A DNA stretch of 26,845 nucleotides from CAZBLP01 sp964492825. GTDB taxonomy: Bacteria; DYJV01. The stretch is taken from assembly GCA_964492825.1 (NCBI GenBank), contig CAZBLP010000029.1, forward strand, positions 1 through 26,845, read 5' to 3'. This document shows, piece by piece, positions 15,255 to 23,668 of this stretch. Below the pieces are notes generated by a model. The model saw only the letters and a list, made by a program, of their open reading frames with translations. It searched no databases and was not told the origin of the DNA. The position numbers and the translations under genes are program-made. The stretch's first letter is position 1. Each line of letters starts with the position of its first letter.

Positions 15255-17033
15255 TTAAAAGATAAATTCAAAATTTCTAAATTTTTCCTGCATTATATAT
15301 TTCAATGTTTTTTCTATTAAGGAACATTCTTCCAATATTTTTATTTTGTTATATATTTCTTCTGCTTCTTTCAAAGTCATATTGCAAATAATTTCTTTTA
15401 CAAAAGGAATTGCAACAGGATTCATACTCAATGTATCTATTTTCAAAGCAAGTAAAATTGGTATATACAAAGATTCACCTGCCATTTCACCACACATAGC
15501 AATAGGAATTTTAGCATTCTTAGCTGCATTTACAGTTGATTCAATTAGTCTTAAAACAGCCGGATGAGCCGGCTCATATAAATAACTTACATCCTGATTT
15601 AATCTGTCTATTGCAAGTGTGTATTGAATTAAATCATTTGTGCCTATGCTAAAAAAATCTACATATTTTGCAAAAATATCGGAAATTACCGCAATAGAAG
15701 GAATTTCTACCATTACACCTAATTCTATGTCATTTTTAAATTTCTTATTTTCCTTTTCCAATTCTTTTTTGCATTCAGCAATTATAGTTTTTATTGTAAA
15801 AATCTCTTTTATGCCGGAAACCATTGGAATAAGGAGTTTTATATTCCCAAAAACAGCAGCTCTCAAAATTCCTTTTAACTGTGATTTAAAAATATCTCTC
15901 TCTTTCAAACAAAATCTAATGGCCCTCAACCCCATAGCAGGGTTTAATTCTAATTCATTATAGTTTTTTAAGAATTTATCTCCGCCAACATCAAGCGTCC
16001 TTATTACTATTTCTTTATCAGGAATTTTTTCTACTAATCCTTTATAAACTTCAAAATGATCATCTTCTGTTGGCAATTTATCTTTATTAAGATATAAATA
16101 CTCCGTTCTGAACAAACCAATTCCTTCTCCTCCATGTTCTAATACACTTTCTATTTCAGAAGGCATTTCTATATTACCATAAATTTTAACTTTATAACCA
16201 TCTTTTGTAATAGCTTCTCTGTCTTTTTTTTCAATTAATTTATTAATAAAAAATTCATACTCCTTTTTTCTATTAACAAATTTATTTATTACCTCTTTTT
16301 CTGGATTAATATAAACTGTACCTGTAAAACCATCTATAATAACATCATCTCCACCATTAATAATATCAGTGATATTTCCTATTCCAACAACTGCCGGAAT
16401 TTCATTGGATCTTGCAATAATAGCTGTGTGAGATGTTTTACTGCCAACTTCAGTAATAAAACCTTTAATTTTTGAAAAATTCATCTGTATTGTTTCTGCA
16501 GGAGAGAAATCATGTCCAATAAGTATTACTGGCTTCTTTATTTCATTTATATCATTGTATTTTCTGCCCATTAAACAATTCAAAACTTTTTGAAACACAA
16601 AATTAATATCATTTCTACGTTCAGAAATATAGGGGTCGTCCATTGCATCGAACTTTTTTAAAACTTCTTCCAATGAAATGGATAATGCCCATTCTGAGTT
16701 GATTTTTTTGTCTTTTATAATTTCAATTGTTTTAGTAGTTATCATTGAATCATTCAAAAGAAGCAGTTGCATGTCAAGAAGCAAAATTTCCTCTTTATAA
16801 AGCTCTTCTCCTTTTTGTAAAATTTTTTCTTTAATTTCCATAACCTCTTCTATTGCACTATTTATACAGTTGTAAAATTTTTCCACCTCATCTGGCACAT
16901 CGTTATAGTTTATTTTTATTTGAGGAATTTTTAATTTTTCCTTGTCAACAAGAAAAGCTTTACCTATTGTAATTCCTTGAGATGCAGGAATACCCTTAAA
17001 TTCTTGTGATTTACTCACTTTCGCCAAAACCAT
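15255..17033 (-). CDS. ptsI: PTS enzyme I (phosphoenolpyruvate-protein phosphotransferase)
   Basis: Takes phosphate from phosphoenolpyruvate and passes it to HPr. From the chosen ATG the protein has 592 residues. The N-terminal domain has FKGIPASQGI at 12-21 and the phosphorylated His202 in GSKTSHTAII. The C-terminal PEP-binding barrel has LFRTEYLYLNKD, GGDKFLKNY, NPAMGLRAIRF, SIGTNDLIQYTLAIDR and the catalytic Cys in IAMCGEMAGE. It overlaps ptsH by 23 nt. AGGGGAG lies ten bases before this ATG but only four before an in-frame TTG at 17039, and a GTG at 17018 would also fit the family N-terminus, so the exact start is uncertain. No EIIB or EIIC permease gene lies nearby, which points to a regulatory PTS. 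Confidence 0.96.
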   Translation of the reverse strand: MVLAKVSKSQEFKGIPASQGITIGKAFLVDKEKLKIPQIKINYNDVPDEVEKFYNCINSAIEEVMEIKEKILQKGEELYKEEILLLDMQLLLLNDSMITTKTIEIIKDKKINSEWALSISLEEVLKKFDAMDDPYISERRNDINFVFQKVLNCLMGRKYNDINEIKKPVILIGHDFSPAETIQMNFSKIKGFITEVGSKTSHTAIIARSNEIPAVVGIGNITDIINGGDDVIIDGFTGTVYINPEKEVINKFVNRKKEYEFFINKLIEKKDREAITKDGYKVKIYGNIEMPSEIESVLEHGGEGIGLFRTEYLYLNKDKLPTEDDHFEVYKGLVEKIPDKEIVIRTLDVGGDKFLKNYNELELNPAMGLRAIRFCLKERDIFKSQLKGILRAAVFGNIKLLIPMVSGIKEIFTIKTIIAECKKELEKENKKFKNDIELGVMVEIPSIAVISDIFAKYVDFFSIGTNDLIQYTLAIDRLNQDVSYLYEPAHPAVLRLIESTVNAAKNAKIPIAMCGEMAGESLYIPILLALKIDTLSMNPVAIPFVKEIICNMTLKEAEEIYNKIKILEECSLIEKTLKYIMQEKFRNFEFIF

Positions 17034-17277
17034 TTTCAATTAACTCCCCTAATTCTTTAATAGCTTCTTGTTCATCTTCCCCAATAGCAATCAAAGTAAC
17101 GTTTGTCCCCTTAGATGCTGCAAGCATTAAAACACCCATTATACTTTTACCACAAACAATAACATTATCCTTTTTAACTTTAATATCAGATTTAAATTTA
17201 GAAGCTAATTGTACAAACTGAACAGCTGCTCTAGCATGGAATCCCAATTTATTTACAATTTCAAAATCTCTCTCCAT
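17011..17277 (-). CDS. ptsH: PTS phosphocarrier protein HPr
   Basis: HPr carries phosphate from enzyme I to EIIA proteins. From the ATG at 17277 it has 88 residues, the normal size. His14 in KLGFHARAA is the enzyme I target, and Ser45 in CGKSIMGVLML corresponds to the regulatory Ser46 that HPr kinase phosphorylates. Both sites are intact and hprK lies in the same array. A longer reading from an ATG at 17292 would add five residues; the shorter start is preferred because GGTGA lies eight bases upstream and it gives the standard N-terminus. The start is 1 nt beyond the EIIA stop, and the 3' end overlaps ptsI. Confidence 0.95.
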   Translation of the reverse strand: MERDFEIVNKLGFHARAAVQFVQLASKFKSDIKVKKDNVIVCGKSIMGVLMLAASKGTNVTLIAIGEDEQEAIKELGELIENGFGESE

Positions 17278-17278
17278 T

Positions 17279-17686
17279 TTAAAAGTCACCATCCATTAAT
17301 TTTGATGCAACACAAATATTTCTCGTACCATAATTAGCTATAAATTTGGATAGCTCTAATAATGAATAATCTTCTCTAATAAAAAGTAATTTTAACAACA
17401 TTGGAAGATTAATTCCTGTAACAACTTCTACATTTCCTTCTTTGAGGAACGTCAATGAAAGATTTGACGGAGTTCCGCCAAACATATCTGTAAGAATTAA
17501 AACTCCTTTGCCGCTATTTAATTTTTTTAATTTTTTTGAAATTACATCCCTTATTTTTTCAATATTATCCTCAGGAAACACATTAATAAAATCAAGATAC
17601 TCAAGCCTGTTAGGATTCATGTCCTTTAAAATATTGTAAAAAGTTTCAGGCAAATTTCTATGCCCAACAATTAATATGCCTATCAT
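17279..17686 (-). CDS. PTS EIIA component, mannose family
   Basis: A 135-residue stand-alone EIIA of the mannose/fructose family. The N-terminus MIGILIVGHRNLPETF puts the phosphorylated His at residue 9. The LILTDMFGGTPSNLSL segment (about 65-80) and VVTGINLPMLLKLL are family signatures. In mannose-type transporters this domain passes phosphate to EIIB, but no EIIB, EIIC or EIID gene is in the window, so a signalling role is more likely. In several Deltaproteobacteria and relatives a lone EIIA-Man sits beside hprK, ptsH and ptsI, as here. AAAGGAG lies upstream of the ATG, 19 nt separate it from rapZ, and ptsH begins 1 nt after its stop. Confidence 0.92.
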   Translation of the reverse strand: MIGILIVGHRNLPETFYNILKDMNPNRLEYLDFINVFPEDNIEKIRDVISKKLKKLNSGKGVLILTDMFGGTPSNLSLTFLKEGNVEVVTGINLPMLLKLLFIREDYSLLELSKFIANYGTRNICVASKLMDGDF

Positions 17687-17705
17687 TATAGAGCTCCTTT
17701 GTTCA

Positions 17706-18545
17706 TTATAAATCTCTGTGCCTTAATACTACAGCGTAATCTCTTTCTAAAATATTTGATAATCTATTAGCAATAGCTACAGATCTGTGGATTCCGCCTG
17801 TGCAACCAATTCCTATAATTAAGAAAGACTTTCCTTCGTTTCTATATTCAGGCAATAAAAAATATAATAATTCTACCGTCTTATCAAGAAACACTATTGC
17901 TCTTTTATCTGAAAATATAAAATTTTGAACATCTTCATCATTGCCTGTTTTATTTTTTAATTCTTCAATAAAATAAGGATTAATCAAAAACCTTACATCA
18001 AATATCAAATCTCCTTCTGTTAAAATTCCATTTTTATACCCAAATGAAACTATATTTATTTTAAAAAAATCTTTTTTGTTAGATGAAAAATTATTATAAA
18101 TAAATTTTTTTAAAATATGTACGTTAAAATCTGATGTATCAATTGATATTTCTGCAACGTTTCTTAAATAGCTTAATTTTTCTCTTTCTAATTTAATTGC
18201 TTTAATAAAATCATCTTCTTTCAATGGATGATCACGTCTTGTCTCTTTAAATCTGGTTAAAATAACTTCATCTTTTGCATCCAAATATATAATCTTAACA
18301 AAAGAATAATCATTTTTTAATTTTTCAAAAATTTTTTGGAAAAAATCCAAAAATAACTTTTCTCTTATATCAACACCAACTGCAACTTTTTTTAACTGGT
18401 TATCATATTTAAAAATTACTTCAAAAAATTTTTCAAGAAGCACAACAGGAATATTATCAACACAATAAAAATCTAAATCTTCAAATGCTTTTAAGGCTGT
18501 TGTTTTGCCGGAACCTGACGTTCCTGTAATAATGTAGGCTTCCAT
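17706..18545 (-). CDS. rapZ: RapZ family nucleotide-binding protein (RNase adapter/YvcJ)
   Basis: A 279-residue P-loop protein. Walker A GTSGSGKT is at 8-15, followed by DNIPVVLLEKF and the LDAKDEVILTRFKETRRDHPL region. The C-terminal domain carries IGIGCTGGIHRSVAIANRL at 244-262, with the conserved Cys248, His253 and Arg254. In E. coli RapZ binds GlmY/GlmZ small RNAs and controls glucosamine-6-phosphate supply to the envelope; in Bacillus the homologue is YvcJ. Whether an RNA partner exists in this lineage is unknown, and the enterobacterial sRNAs are not expected. The ATG shares a base with the hprK stop (TAATG), which suggests coupling. Its place beside PTS and LPS genes fits an envelope-precursor control role, but that is inference. 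Confidence 0.94.
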   Translation of the reverse strand: MEAYIITGTSGSGKTTALKAFEDLDFYCVDNIPVVLLEKFFEVIFKYDNQLKKVAVGVDIREKLFLDFFQKIFEKLKNDYSFVKIIYLDAKDEVILTRFKETRRDHPLKEDDFIKAIKLEREKLSYLRNVAEISIDTSDFNVHILKKFIYNNFSSNKKDFFKINIVSFGYKNGILTEGDLIFDVRFLINPYFIEELKNKTGNDEDVQNFIFSDKRAIVFLDKTVELLYFLLPEYRNEGKSFLIIGIGCTGGIHRSVAIANRLSNILERDYAVVLRHRDL

Positions 18546-19486
18546 TATAATTTTGTACTTTCAGGATTATTATATATTTTTTCCAGAAATTTTTTAGTAG
18601 GATCATATTCAAAATTATTATGTTTTTTCATCATATAAATTCTTGCTGCCATTTCAACCAATGTGGTAACATTTCTTCCATTTGCAATTGGTAACTTTAT
18701 AAAAGGAAGTTTTACACTTAAAATTTCTTTTGTTTCATTTTGAATATTTATTCTTCTAACATCATGCATTGATTTGGTAAGTTCAATAATCATATCTATT
18801 CTTTTCTCTTCTCTTAAAGATACTATTCCAAAAAGCTCTTCAACGTTTATGATTCCCAATCCTCTAATTTCCATATGAGACTTTATTGCATCAGGGCTTT
18901 TACCAATAATCATATTAGGCGGAATAAATTTTATATTAATAATATCATCTGCTACAAATCTATGGCCTTTTAATATCATATCAAGAGCCAGTTCACTTTT
19001 ACCAATACCTGCTTCCCCCTCTATTAATATACCGACTCCGTGGATATCCAACAAAACTCCGTGATACGTAATTGTAGGAGTAAGTAAATCTTCTAAAACT
19101 TTTGTTATTTTCGGAAGAAATTCAGATGTTTTTAAATTTGTTTTAAATAGAGGAACATTGTATCTGTTACAATTTTTTTTAAAAACATATGGTATTTCAT
19201 TATTGTTAGTGAAAATAATTGCAGGTATTTTTTTTTCAAAAATATTTTCAACCAAAGAATTTAATTCAGATCCTGTAAAACGTTTTAAAAATTCAACTTC
19301 AGAATTTCCTATAATTAATATTCTGCCATTTTCCAAAATCTCTGTTAATCCTGCAAAAGCTAATCCTTTTTTCTGTATTTTCGGCTTTTCAATAATATTT
19401 ACAATTCCTTTTTCTCCTGCAACCAAGTGAAGATTTAAGCCAAAATTTTCATCTAAAATTAATTTAACTTCTATATTATTTTCCAT
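18545..19486 (-). CDS. hprK: HPr kinase/phosphorylase
   Basis: Bifunctional enzyme that phosphorylates HPr on the regulatory serine with ATP or pyrophosphate and can remove the phosphate. The 313-residue length is typical. The N-terminal HprK domain covers about 1-130. The C-terminal catalytic domain has His142 in TYHGVLLDIHG, Walker A GEAGIGKS at 157-164, the ADD pair at 180-181, and the MEIRGLGIINVEELFG signature. The HPr encoded in the same array has the target serine. The gene starts 4 nt after the ptsN stop without a strong ribosome binding site, and its own stop overlaps the rapZ start. In Firmicutes HprK serves CcpA-based repression; no CcpA-like gene is present here. Confidence 0.95.
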   Translation of the reverse strand: MENNIEVKLILDENFGLNLHLVAGEKGIVNIIEKPKIQKKGLAFAGLTEILENGRILIIGNSEVEFLKRFTGSELNSLVENIFEKKIPAIIFTNNNEIPYVFKKNCNRYNVPLFKTNLKTSEFLPKITKVLEDLLTPTITYHGVLLDIHGVGILIEGEAGIGKSELALDMILKGHRFVADDIINIKFIPPNMIIGKSPDAIKSHMEIRGLGIINVEELFGIVSLREEKRIDMIIELTKSMHDVRRINIQNETKEILSVKLPFIKLPIANGRNVTTLVEMAARIYMMKKHNNFEYDPTKKFLEKIYNNPESTKL

Positions 19487-19489
19487 GCT

Positions 19490-19939
19490 TCAAAACTGTT
19501 TAAGTAATTCCTTAAAATTATCAAATGAATCTATTTTCAAAAGTTTATCACTAAAATTTTTATTCATTAATAATCTTGATATTTTTGCAAGAATTTTCAA
19601 ATGGAGATTCGTTGCATCTTTTGATGATATTAAAGCAAAAAATATTTTAACTGGTTTTTTATCAATTGAGTCAAATTCCACGCCATCTTTACTTATTGCA
19701 ACTGCTCCTATTAAATTTTTCTCTATATCCATTTTTCCATGTGGAATTGCAACATAATTACCTATACCTGTTGAACCAAGCTTTTCTCTATCCAACAAAA
19801 CATTAAAAACCTTTTCTTTATTCAAGTATTCTCTATTTCTGCAAATAAGTGCTGCTATTTTCTTTAAAGCATCTTCTTTGTTTAAAGCTTTAAATTCAAA
19901 ATCAGCATTAGATTCTGTAAACAGTTCTATTAACTCCAT
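19490..19939 (-). CDS. ptsN: PTS EIIA-Ntr (nitrogen regulatory IIA)
   Basis: A 149-residue EIIA of the fructose/Ntr family. The phosphorylated His67 is in VAIPHGK, preceded by REKLGSTGIGNY. A GVEFDSIDKKPVKIFFALIS strand and an HLKILAKISRLL helix complete the fold. PtsN is a regulator, not a transporter part; in Proteobacteria it affects potassium uptake, nitrogen responses and envelope stress. The position directly after rpoN and hpf is the classic rpoN-hpf-ptsN arrangement. GGAG lies upstream of the ATG, and hprK follows after 3 nt. It can be expected to receive phosphate from the HPr encoded downstream. Confidence 0.94.
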   Translation of the reverse strand: MELIELFTESNADFEFKALNKEDALKKIAALICRNREYLNKEKVFNVLLDREKLGSTGIGNYVAIPHGKMDIEKNLIGAVAISKDGVEFDSIDKKPVKIFFALISSKDATNLHLKILAKISRLLMNKNFSDKLLKIDSFDNFKELLKQF

Positions 19940-19956
19940 TTTAGCAACTCCATATT

Positions 19957-20475
19957 TTATTTAGGTTCTATCCAACCAAAATTTCCATCTTTTTTTCTAT
20001 ATAAAACATTTATGTCATTTGTTTCAGCATTTCTAAAAACTATAAAATCTTGTTCCAATGTATCAATCTGCATTGCTGCTTCTTCCAATGTCAAAGGTTT
20101 TACTATATAATTTTCTGTTTTTACAATATTTTTTTCAGATAAGCTGACTCTTTCTGTATATTCATTAGTGGAATTTGCATTAATATGTTTTCTCTCTTTT
20201 ATTTTTTCTCTATACTTTTTAGCCTGTCTATCAATTTTGTCAAGAACCAGGTCTATTGCCGAATACATATCTTCAGCTGATTCTTCTGCTTTAATAATAT
20301 TTCCATCAATACTTACTATAACTTCAGCCAATTGCCTGAACTTCTCAGTGCTTAAAACAGCTTTCACATCAAATTCTTTTCTAAAAATTCTTTCAAGTTT
20401 TTTAGCTTTTTTTTCAAAATAAGATTTCAATGCATCTGTTGGTTCAATATTTCTAAAAACAATATTCAATTCCAT
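19957..20475 (-). CDS. hpf: Ribosome hibernation-promoting factor, long form
   Basis: A 172-residue member of the HPF/RaiA (sigma-54 modulation) family. The N-terminal ribosome-binding domain covers about 1-97 (MELNIVFRNIEPTDALKSYF at the start, conserved DMYSAIDLVLDKIDRQ). A variable linker of about 20 residues, rich in Asn and Ser, follows. The C-terminal dimerisation domain covers about 118-172 (KPLTLEEAAMQ, DFIVFRNAET, VLYRKKDGNFGWIEP). The long form alone dimerises 70S ribosomes into 100S particles during stationary phase or starvation and does not need RMF. AGGAGG lies close before the ATG. The old name sigma-54 modulation protein comes from this conserved position beside rpoN. Confidence 0.95.
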   Translation of the reverse strand: MELNIVFRNIEPTDALKSYFEKKAKKLERIFRKEFDVKAVLSTEKFRQLAEVIVSIDGNIIKAEESAEDMYSAIDLVLDKIDRQAKKYREKIKERKHINANSTNEYTERVSLSEKNIVKTENYIVKPLTLEEAAMQIDTLEQDFIVFRNAETNDINVLYRKKDGNFGWIEPK

Positions 20476-20489
20476 AATTTCCTCCTTGT

Positions 20490-21902
20490 TTAAAATCTTT
20501 TTCTTTTGCTGGAAGGTAAAATATTAATTTGACTTCTATATTTTGCAATTGTTCTTCTTGCTATTTTTATATTATGTTCATTTTCCAAAATTTCTGAAAT
20601 CTTTTCATCACTGTAAGGTTTATGCGGTGGCTCGTTTTCCACAATATTTTTTATTTTCTCCATAACAACACGAGTTGAAAAATCATCTGAGCCATCTGAG
20701 GAACTAATACTTGTACTAAAAAAATATTTTAATTCAAAAATACCGTGAGGAGTGCTAATATATTTGTTGTTAGTGGTTCTGCTCACAGTGGATTCATGGA
20801 GATTCAAATCTTCTGCCACATCTTTTAAAATCAGAGGTTTCAAATATGAAGGGCCTTTCTCAAAAAAATCTCTTTGAAATTTTAGCAAACTCTCCACTAC
20901 TTTATAAATTGTTTTTTCCCTTTGATCTATACTCCTTAACAACCATTTGGCATTATTAACTTTTTCCTGAAGAAATTGTTTAATATTTTCTTTTTTTTCT
21001 TTGGTAAGCATTTTTACATATTCTTCGTTAATTCTAAATTTAGGAATGCCGTCATCATTTAATACAATTGTATAATCAGACCCTTTTTTATAAACATATA
21101 CATCTGGAATTATAGTCTGTGCAATTTCAGATGTATAATTTCTTGCAGGCCTTGGCTCAAAAGAATGTATAATTTTTATAATTTCAAAAACATCTTCTTC
21201 AGTAATGTTGTATATTTTAGCAAGGGTTTTTATATTTTTATTTTCAAGCAGTTTAATATTATTTCTTAAAATATCCTTTGCTATTTCATTATCACAATTA
21301 TAAAATTCCATTTGTATTAAAACAGCTTCCTGAAAATTCTTTGCGCCAATCCCCACTGGATCTAAAAAATTTATTATTTTTATAACTTTTCTAACATTTT
21401 CAATATCTACATCTAATTCCTTTACTATTTCATCTTCTGTAACTATTAAAAATCCATCCTTGTTAAGATTATAAATTATATATTCAGCTATTCTCAAATC
21501 TTCTTGATTATTGTGAACCATTTTAAATTGCCATAGTAGGTATTCTTCCAATGTTTGCTTTTTAGATGTAAATTTTTCAAAATCTGGTGCTTCATCCATA
21601 TAATTTACAGGATATTTATTAAAACTTGCATATGCAATATTTTCAAAATAAGACTGCCAATCCATATCTTCCACAGCCTTACTATTATATTCACTATTAT
21701 CATTGTCAAAATCTATATTTTCAAGAGATTCTTCTTTTGAAAATTTCTCCTCTTCTATTACAGGATTTATTTCCATTTCTTCTTTTATTGTATCTATTAG
21801 CTCAATTCTTGAAAGCTGCAATACTTTAATTGATTGCTGAAGTTGCGGTGTCATTACCAAATTTTGACTTATTTTCAAATTAGTTGTTAAAACTTGTTTC
21901 AT
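20490..21902 (-). CDS. rpoN: RNA polymerase sigma-54 factor
   Basis: Alternative sigma factor for promoters with -24/-12 elements that need an activator ATPase. The 470 residues show region I (about 1-50: NLVMTPQLQQSIKVLQLSRIELI), an acidic region II (about 50-100), the core-binding region, and the C-terminal DNA-binding part with DVAEDLNLHESTVSRTTNNKY. The RpoN box ARRTIAKYRS at 448-457 is intact. An AGAGG ribosome binding site precedes the ATG. lptB ends 19 nt upstream and hpf begins 14 nt downstream. The lptB-rpoN-hpf-ptsN order is widely conserved in Gram-negative bacteria. I saw no activator (bEBP) gene or convincing -24/-12 promoter in the window. Confidence 0.97.
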   Translation of the reverse strand: MKQVLTTNLKISQNLVMTPQLQQSIKVLQLSRIELIDTIKEEMEINPVIEEEKFSKEESLENIDFDNDNSEYNSKAVEDMDWQSYFENIAYASFNKYPVNYMDEAPDFEKFTSKKQTLEEYLLWQFKMVHNNQEDLRIAEYIIYNLNKDGFLIVTEDEIVKELDVDIENVRKVIKIINFLDPVGIGAKNFQEAVLIQMEFYNCDNEIAKDILRNNIKLLENKNIKTLAKIYNITEEDVFEIIKIIHSFEPRPARNYTSEIAQTIIPDVYVYKKGSDYTIVLNDDGIPKFRINEEYVKMLTKEKKENIKQFLQEKVNNAKWLLRSIDQREKTIYKVVESLLKFQRDFFEKGPSYLKPLILKDVAEDLNLHESTVSRTTNNKYISTPHGIFELKYFFSTSISSSDGSDDFSTRVVMEKIKNIVENEPPHKPYSDEKISEILENEHNIKIARRTIAKYRSQINILPSSKRKRF

Positions 21903-21921
21903 TTATACCTCTTCTAAATTT

Positions 21922-22638
21922 TTAAATCGTAAAATTGTCACCTAAATAAATTTTTCTTGCAGTAACATCACTGATTATTTTTTCAGGTGTACCTTCAAGT
22001 AAAATTTCTCCTTTGTTTAAAATATATGCTCTATCGCAAATTTTAAGAGTTTCTCTTACATTATGATCTGAAATTAAAATCCCTATATTTTTTTCTTTTA
22101 ATTTTTTAATAATCATCTGCAAATCATTTACAACAATAGGATCAATACCTGCAAAAGGCTCATCAAGCAGTATAAAAGAAGGGTTTAATACAAGCGTTCT
22201 GACAATTTCTACTCTTCTCCTTTCACCTCCGGAAATTTCATAACCCTTGCTTTTTCTTATATTTAAAAGGTTAAATTCATCAAGAATACTTTGCAGGTTT
22301 TTTTCTATACTTCCTCTGTCTTTATTCATAATTTCAAGAACAGCCAATACGTTTTCCTCAACAGTTAATTTTCTGAAAATAGATGCTTCCTGAGGCAAAT
22401 AACTAATACCTATTTTAGCTCTTTCATAAACTGAAAAATTGCTTATATCTTTTTCTTCAAAAATAATCTCACCGTTATCAGGAGATATAAGTCCAGTTAT
22501 AATATAGAACGTTGTTGTTTTTCCAGCACCATTAGGTCCAAGTAAACCTACTATTTCTCCTCGTTTTAAATTTAAATTTATATTATCAACAACTTTTCTT
22601 TTCTTATATGATTTACTAATACTTTTAGCTTCTATCAT
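21922..22638 (-). CDS. lptB: LPS export ABC transporter ATP-binding protein LptB
   Basis: Cytoplasmic ATPase that with LptF, LptG and LptC extracts LPS from the inner membrane. The 238 residues are normal. Walker A GPNGAGKT is at 34-41, the Q-loop is in YLPQEASIFRKLTVEENV (80-97), the signature SGGER is at 136-140, Walker B has Asp159-Glu160 in ILLDEPFAGIDPI, and the switch is in ISDHNVRETL. The ATG overlaps the lptA stop by 4 nt, and rpoN follows after 19 nt. LptF and LptG are not in the window. The YLPQEASIFRKL stretch and the neighbours separate it from branched amino-acid transporter ATPases. Confidence 0.97.
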   Translation of the reverse strand: MIEAKSISKSYKKRKVVDNINLNLKRGEIVGLLGPNGAGKTTTFYIITGLISPDNGEIIFEEKDISNFSVYERAKIGISYLPQEASIFRKLTVEENVLAVLEIMNKDRGSIEKNLQSILDEFNLLNIRKSKGYEISGGERRRVEIVRTLVLNPSFILLDEPFAGIDPIVVNDLQMIIKKLKEKNIGILISDHNVRETLKICDRAYILNKGEILLEGTPEKIISDVTARKIYLGDNFTI

Positions 22639-23138
22639 TTTTGTCCTGAAAAAAAGGTTTTTATTCTATTTTTACCGCCTTTAAAATAGCTTTTATTTGT
22701 CAACAAATCTATATCAAGTTCTGAACCGTAAAATACGTTACTACCTTGAAGTATTTTGACATTGCCAGAAATTATTACTGATTGCTTGTCTAAATTATAA
22801 ATAACCTTATCGCTATTACAAATAATATCTTTACTTTTTATTTTAACATTTCCTTTTATCTCTGCTTTTTTGATTTTCTTTTTTAAATTATCATAATATA
22901 TTTTTATTGTATCAGAATATATTTTACTCTTATCCTGAATTAATACTACATTTTTTTTATAAAAAAAGATGTATAAATTTTTATTAGCTGTATCAATTTC
23001 CAAAAAATCAGAACTGATTTCAACAGGCTGCTTTGTATTAAATTTCAAAGCATTTCCAATTAATAATGGCTCCTTTGCGTAAACAAAAGTAATTATAGCA
23101 GATAGCATTAAAAAAATAAATAAAATAATTTTTTTCAT
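22635..23138 (-). CDS. lptA: LPS transport periplasmic protein LptA
   Basis: Periplasmic bridge protein that passes LPS from LptC to the outer-membrane LptD. The 167 residues begin with a signal peptide (MKKIILFIFLMLSAIITFVYA, likely cut after Ala21). The mature part is an OstA/LptA beta-jellyroll: PVEISSDFLEID, repeated KIYSDTIKIYYDN-like strands, IKKAEIKGNVKIKS and VIISGNVKILQG. Sequence conservation in this family is low, so the call rests on the fold pattern, the signal peptide and the position between lptC and lptB. It overlaps lptC by 4 nt at its start and lptB by 4 nt at its end. Confidence 0.9.
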   Translation of the reverse strand: MKKIILFIFLMLSAIITFVYAKEPLLIGNALKFNTKQPVEISSDFLEIDTANKNLYIFFYKKNVVLIQDKSKIYSDTIKIYYDNLKKKIKKAEIKGNVKIKSKDIICNSDKVIYNLDKQSVIISGNVKILQGSNVFYGSELDIDLLTNKSYFKGGKNRIKTFFSGQK

Positions 23139-23668
23139 TTTTTACTCCAAATACTTTTTACTCTTCCTGATATTATAAATTTCTTTTTTTCAGTTAACAT
23201 TACCAATTTACTGCCTTGCAAAAAAAGGTTATTTCCAAAAAATTTAAATTTGGAATTTAAAATTATTTTTTTATTCTCATTGTCAAGGAAAGCTCTATTG
23301 CTTTTTATTTTCCATAATTTACCATAAATCGTCACATTGTTATAAAGTTCACCGTTTTTACTTTTTAAATAATATTTGCCTTTTTCTGATTTGGCGTTAA
23401 TGTCTTTTTTATTAAATTTTATAAAAACACCTTCAAGGTCCGCCAAATTTTTATTTTTATCTATTTTTGCATTATCTGCAATAAGTTCCCAGATTACTTT
23501 TCCATCTTTTGTATTTGAGAATTTAACTCCGTTTAAAATAATGGTATTTGTATTTACTGATTTTAAATCAGCTTTTAATTTATTTTTGGAATTATTTTCC
23601 TTATTTTCACAAGAAATAAATAATATGAAAAAAATTATAATAAAAATTATTTTAATCAACAATCTCAT
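23135..23668 (-). CDS. lptC: LPS export protein LptC, with lipobox-like N-terminus
   Basis: Inner-membrane-anchored protein that takes LPS from LptBFG and hands it to LptA. The 177 residues consist of one hydrophobic N-terminal segment (about 3-19) and a periplasmic LptC-like beta domain (VKFSNTKDGKVIWELIADNAKI, ADLEGVFIKF, AKSEKGKYYLKSKNGELYNNVTI). The usual LptC keeps its N-terminal helix as an anchor. Here the helix ends in FISC (Cys20) followed by Glu, which resembles a lipoprotein cleavage site, so the protein may be processed to a lipoprotein. The start lies 17 nt inside kdsC with AAAGG before the ATG, and the stop overlaps lptA. The LptC call rests on fold pattern and position between kdsC and lptA. 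Confidence 0.88.
   Translation of the reverse strand: MRLLIKIIFIIIFFILFISCENKENNSKNKLKADLKSVNTNTIILNGVKFSNTKDGKVIWELIADNAKIDKNKNLADLEGVFIKFNKKDINAKSEKGKYYLKSKNGELYNNVTIYGKLWKIKSNRAFLDNENKKIILNSKFKFFGNNLFLQGSKLVMLTEKKKFIISGRVKSIWSKK

Noticed and set aside
15564..15577. Perfect 14-bp palindrome ATGAGCCGGCTCAT, G+C-rich in AT-rich DNA
   Set aside because: It lies inside ptsI and encodes the conserved YEPAHPAV stretch of enzyme I, so the codons explain it.
20490..21902. Sigma-54 (-24/-12) promoters in the window, expected near rpoN/PTS genes
   Set aside because: Every TGGCAC-type match I found by eye is inside a coding region and lacks the TTGC element at the right distance.
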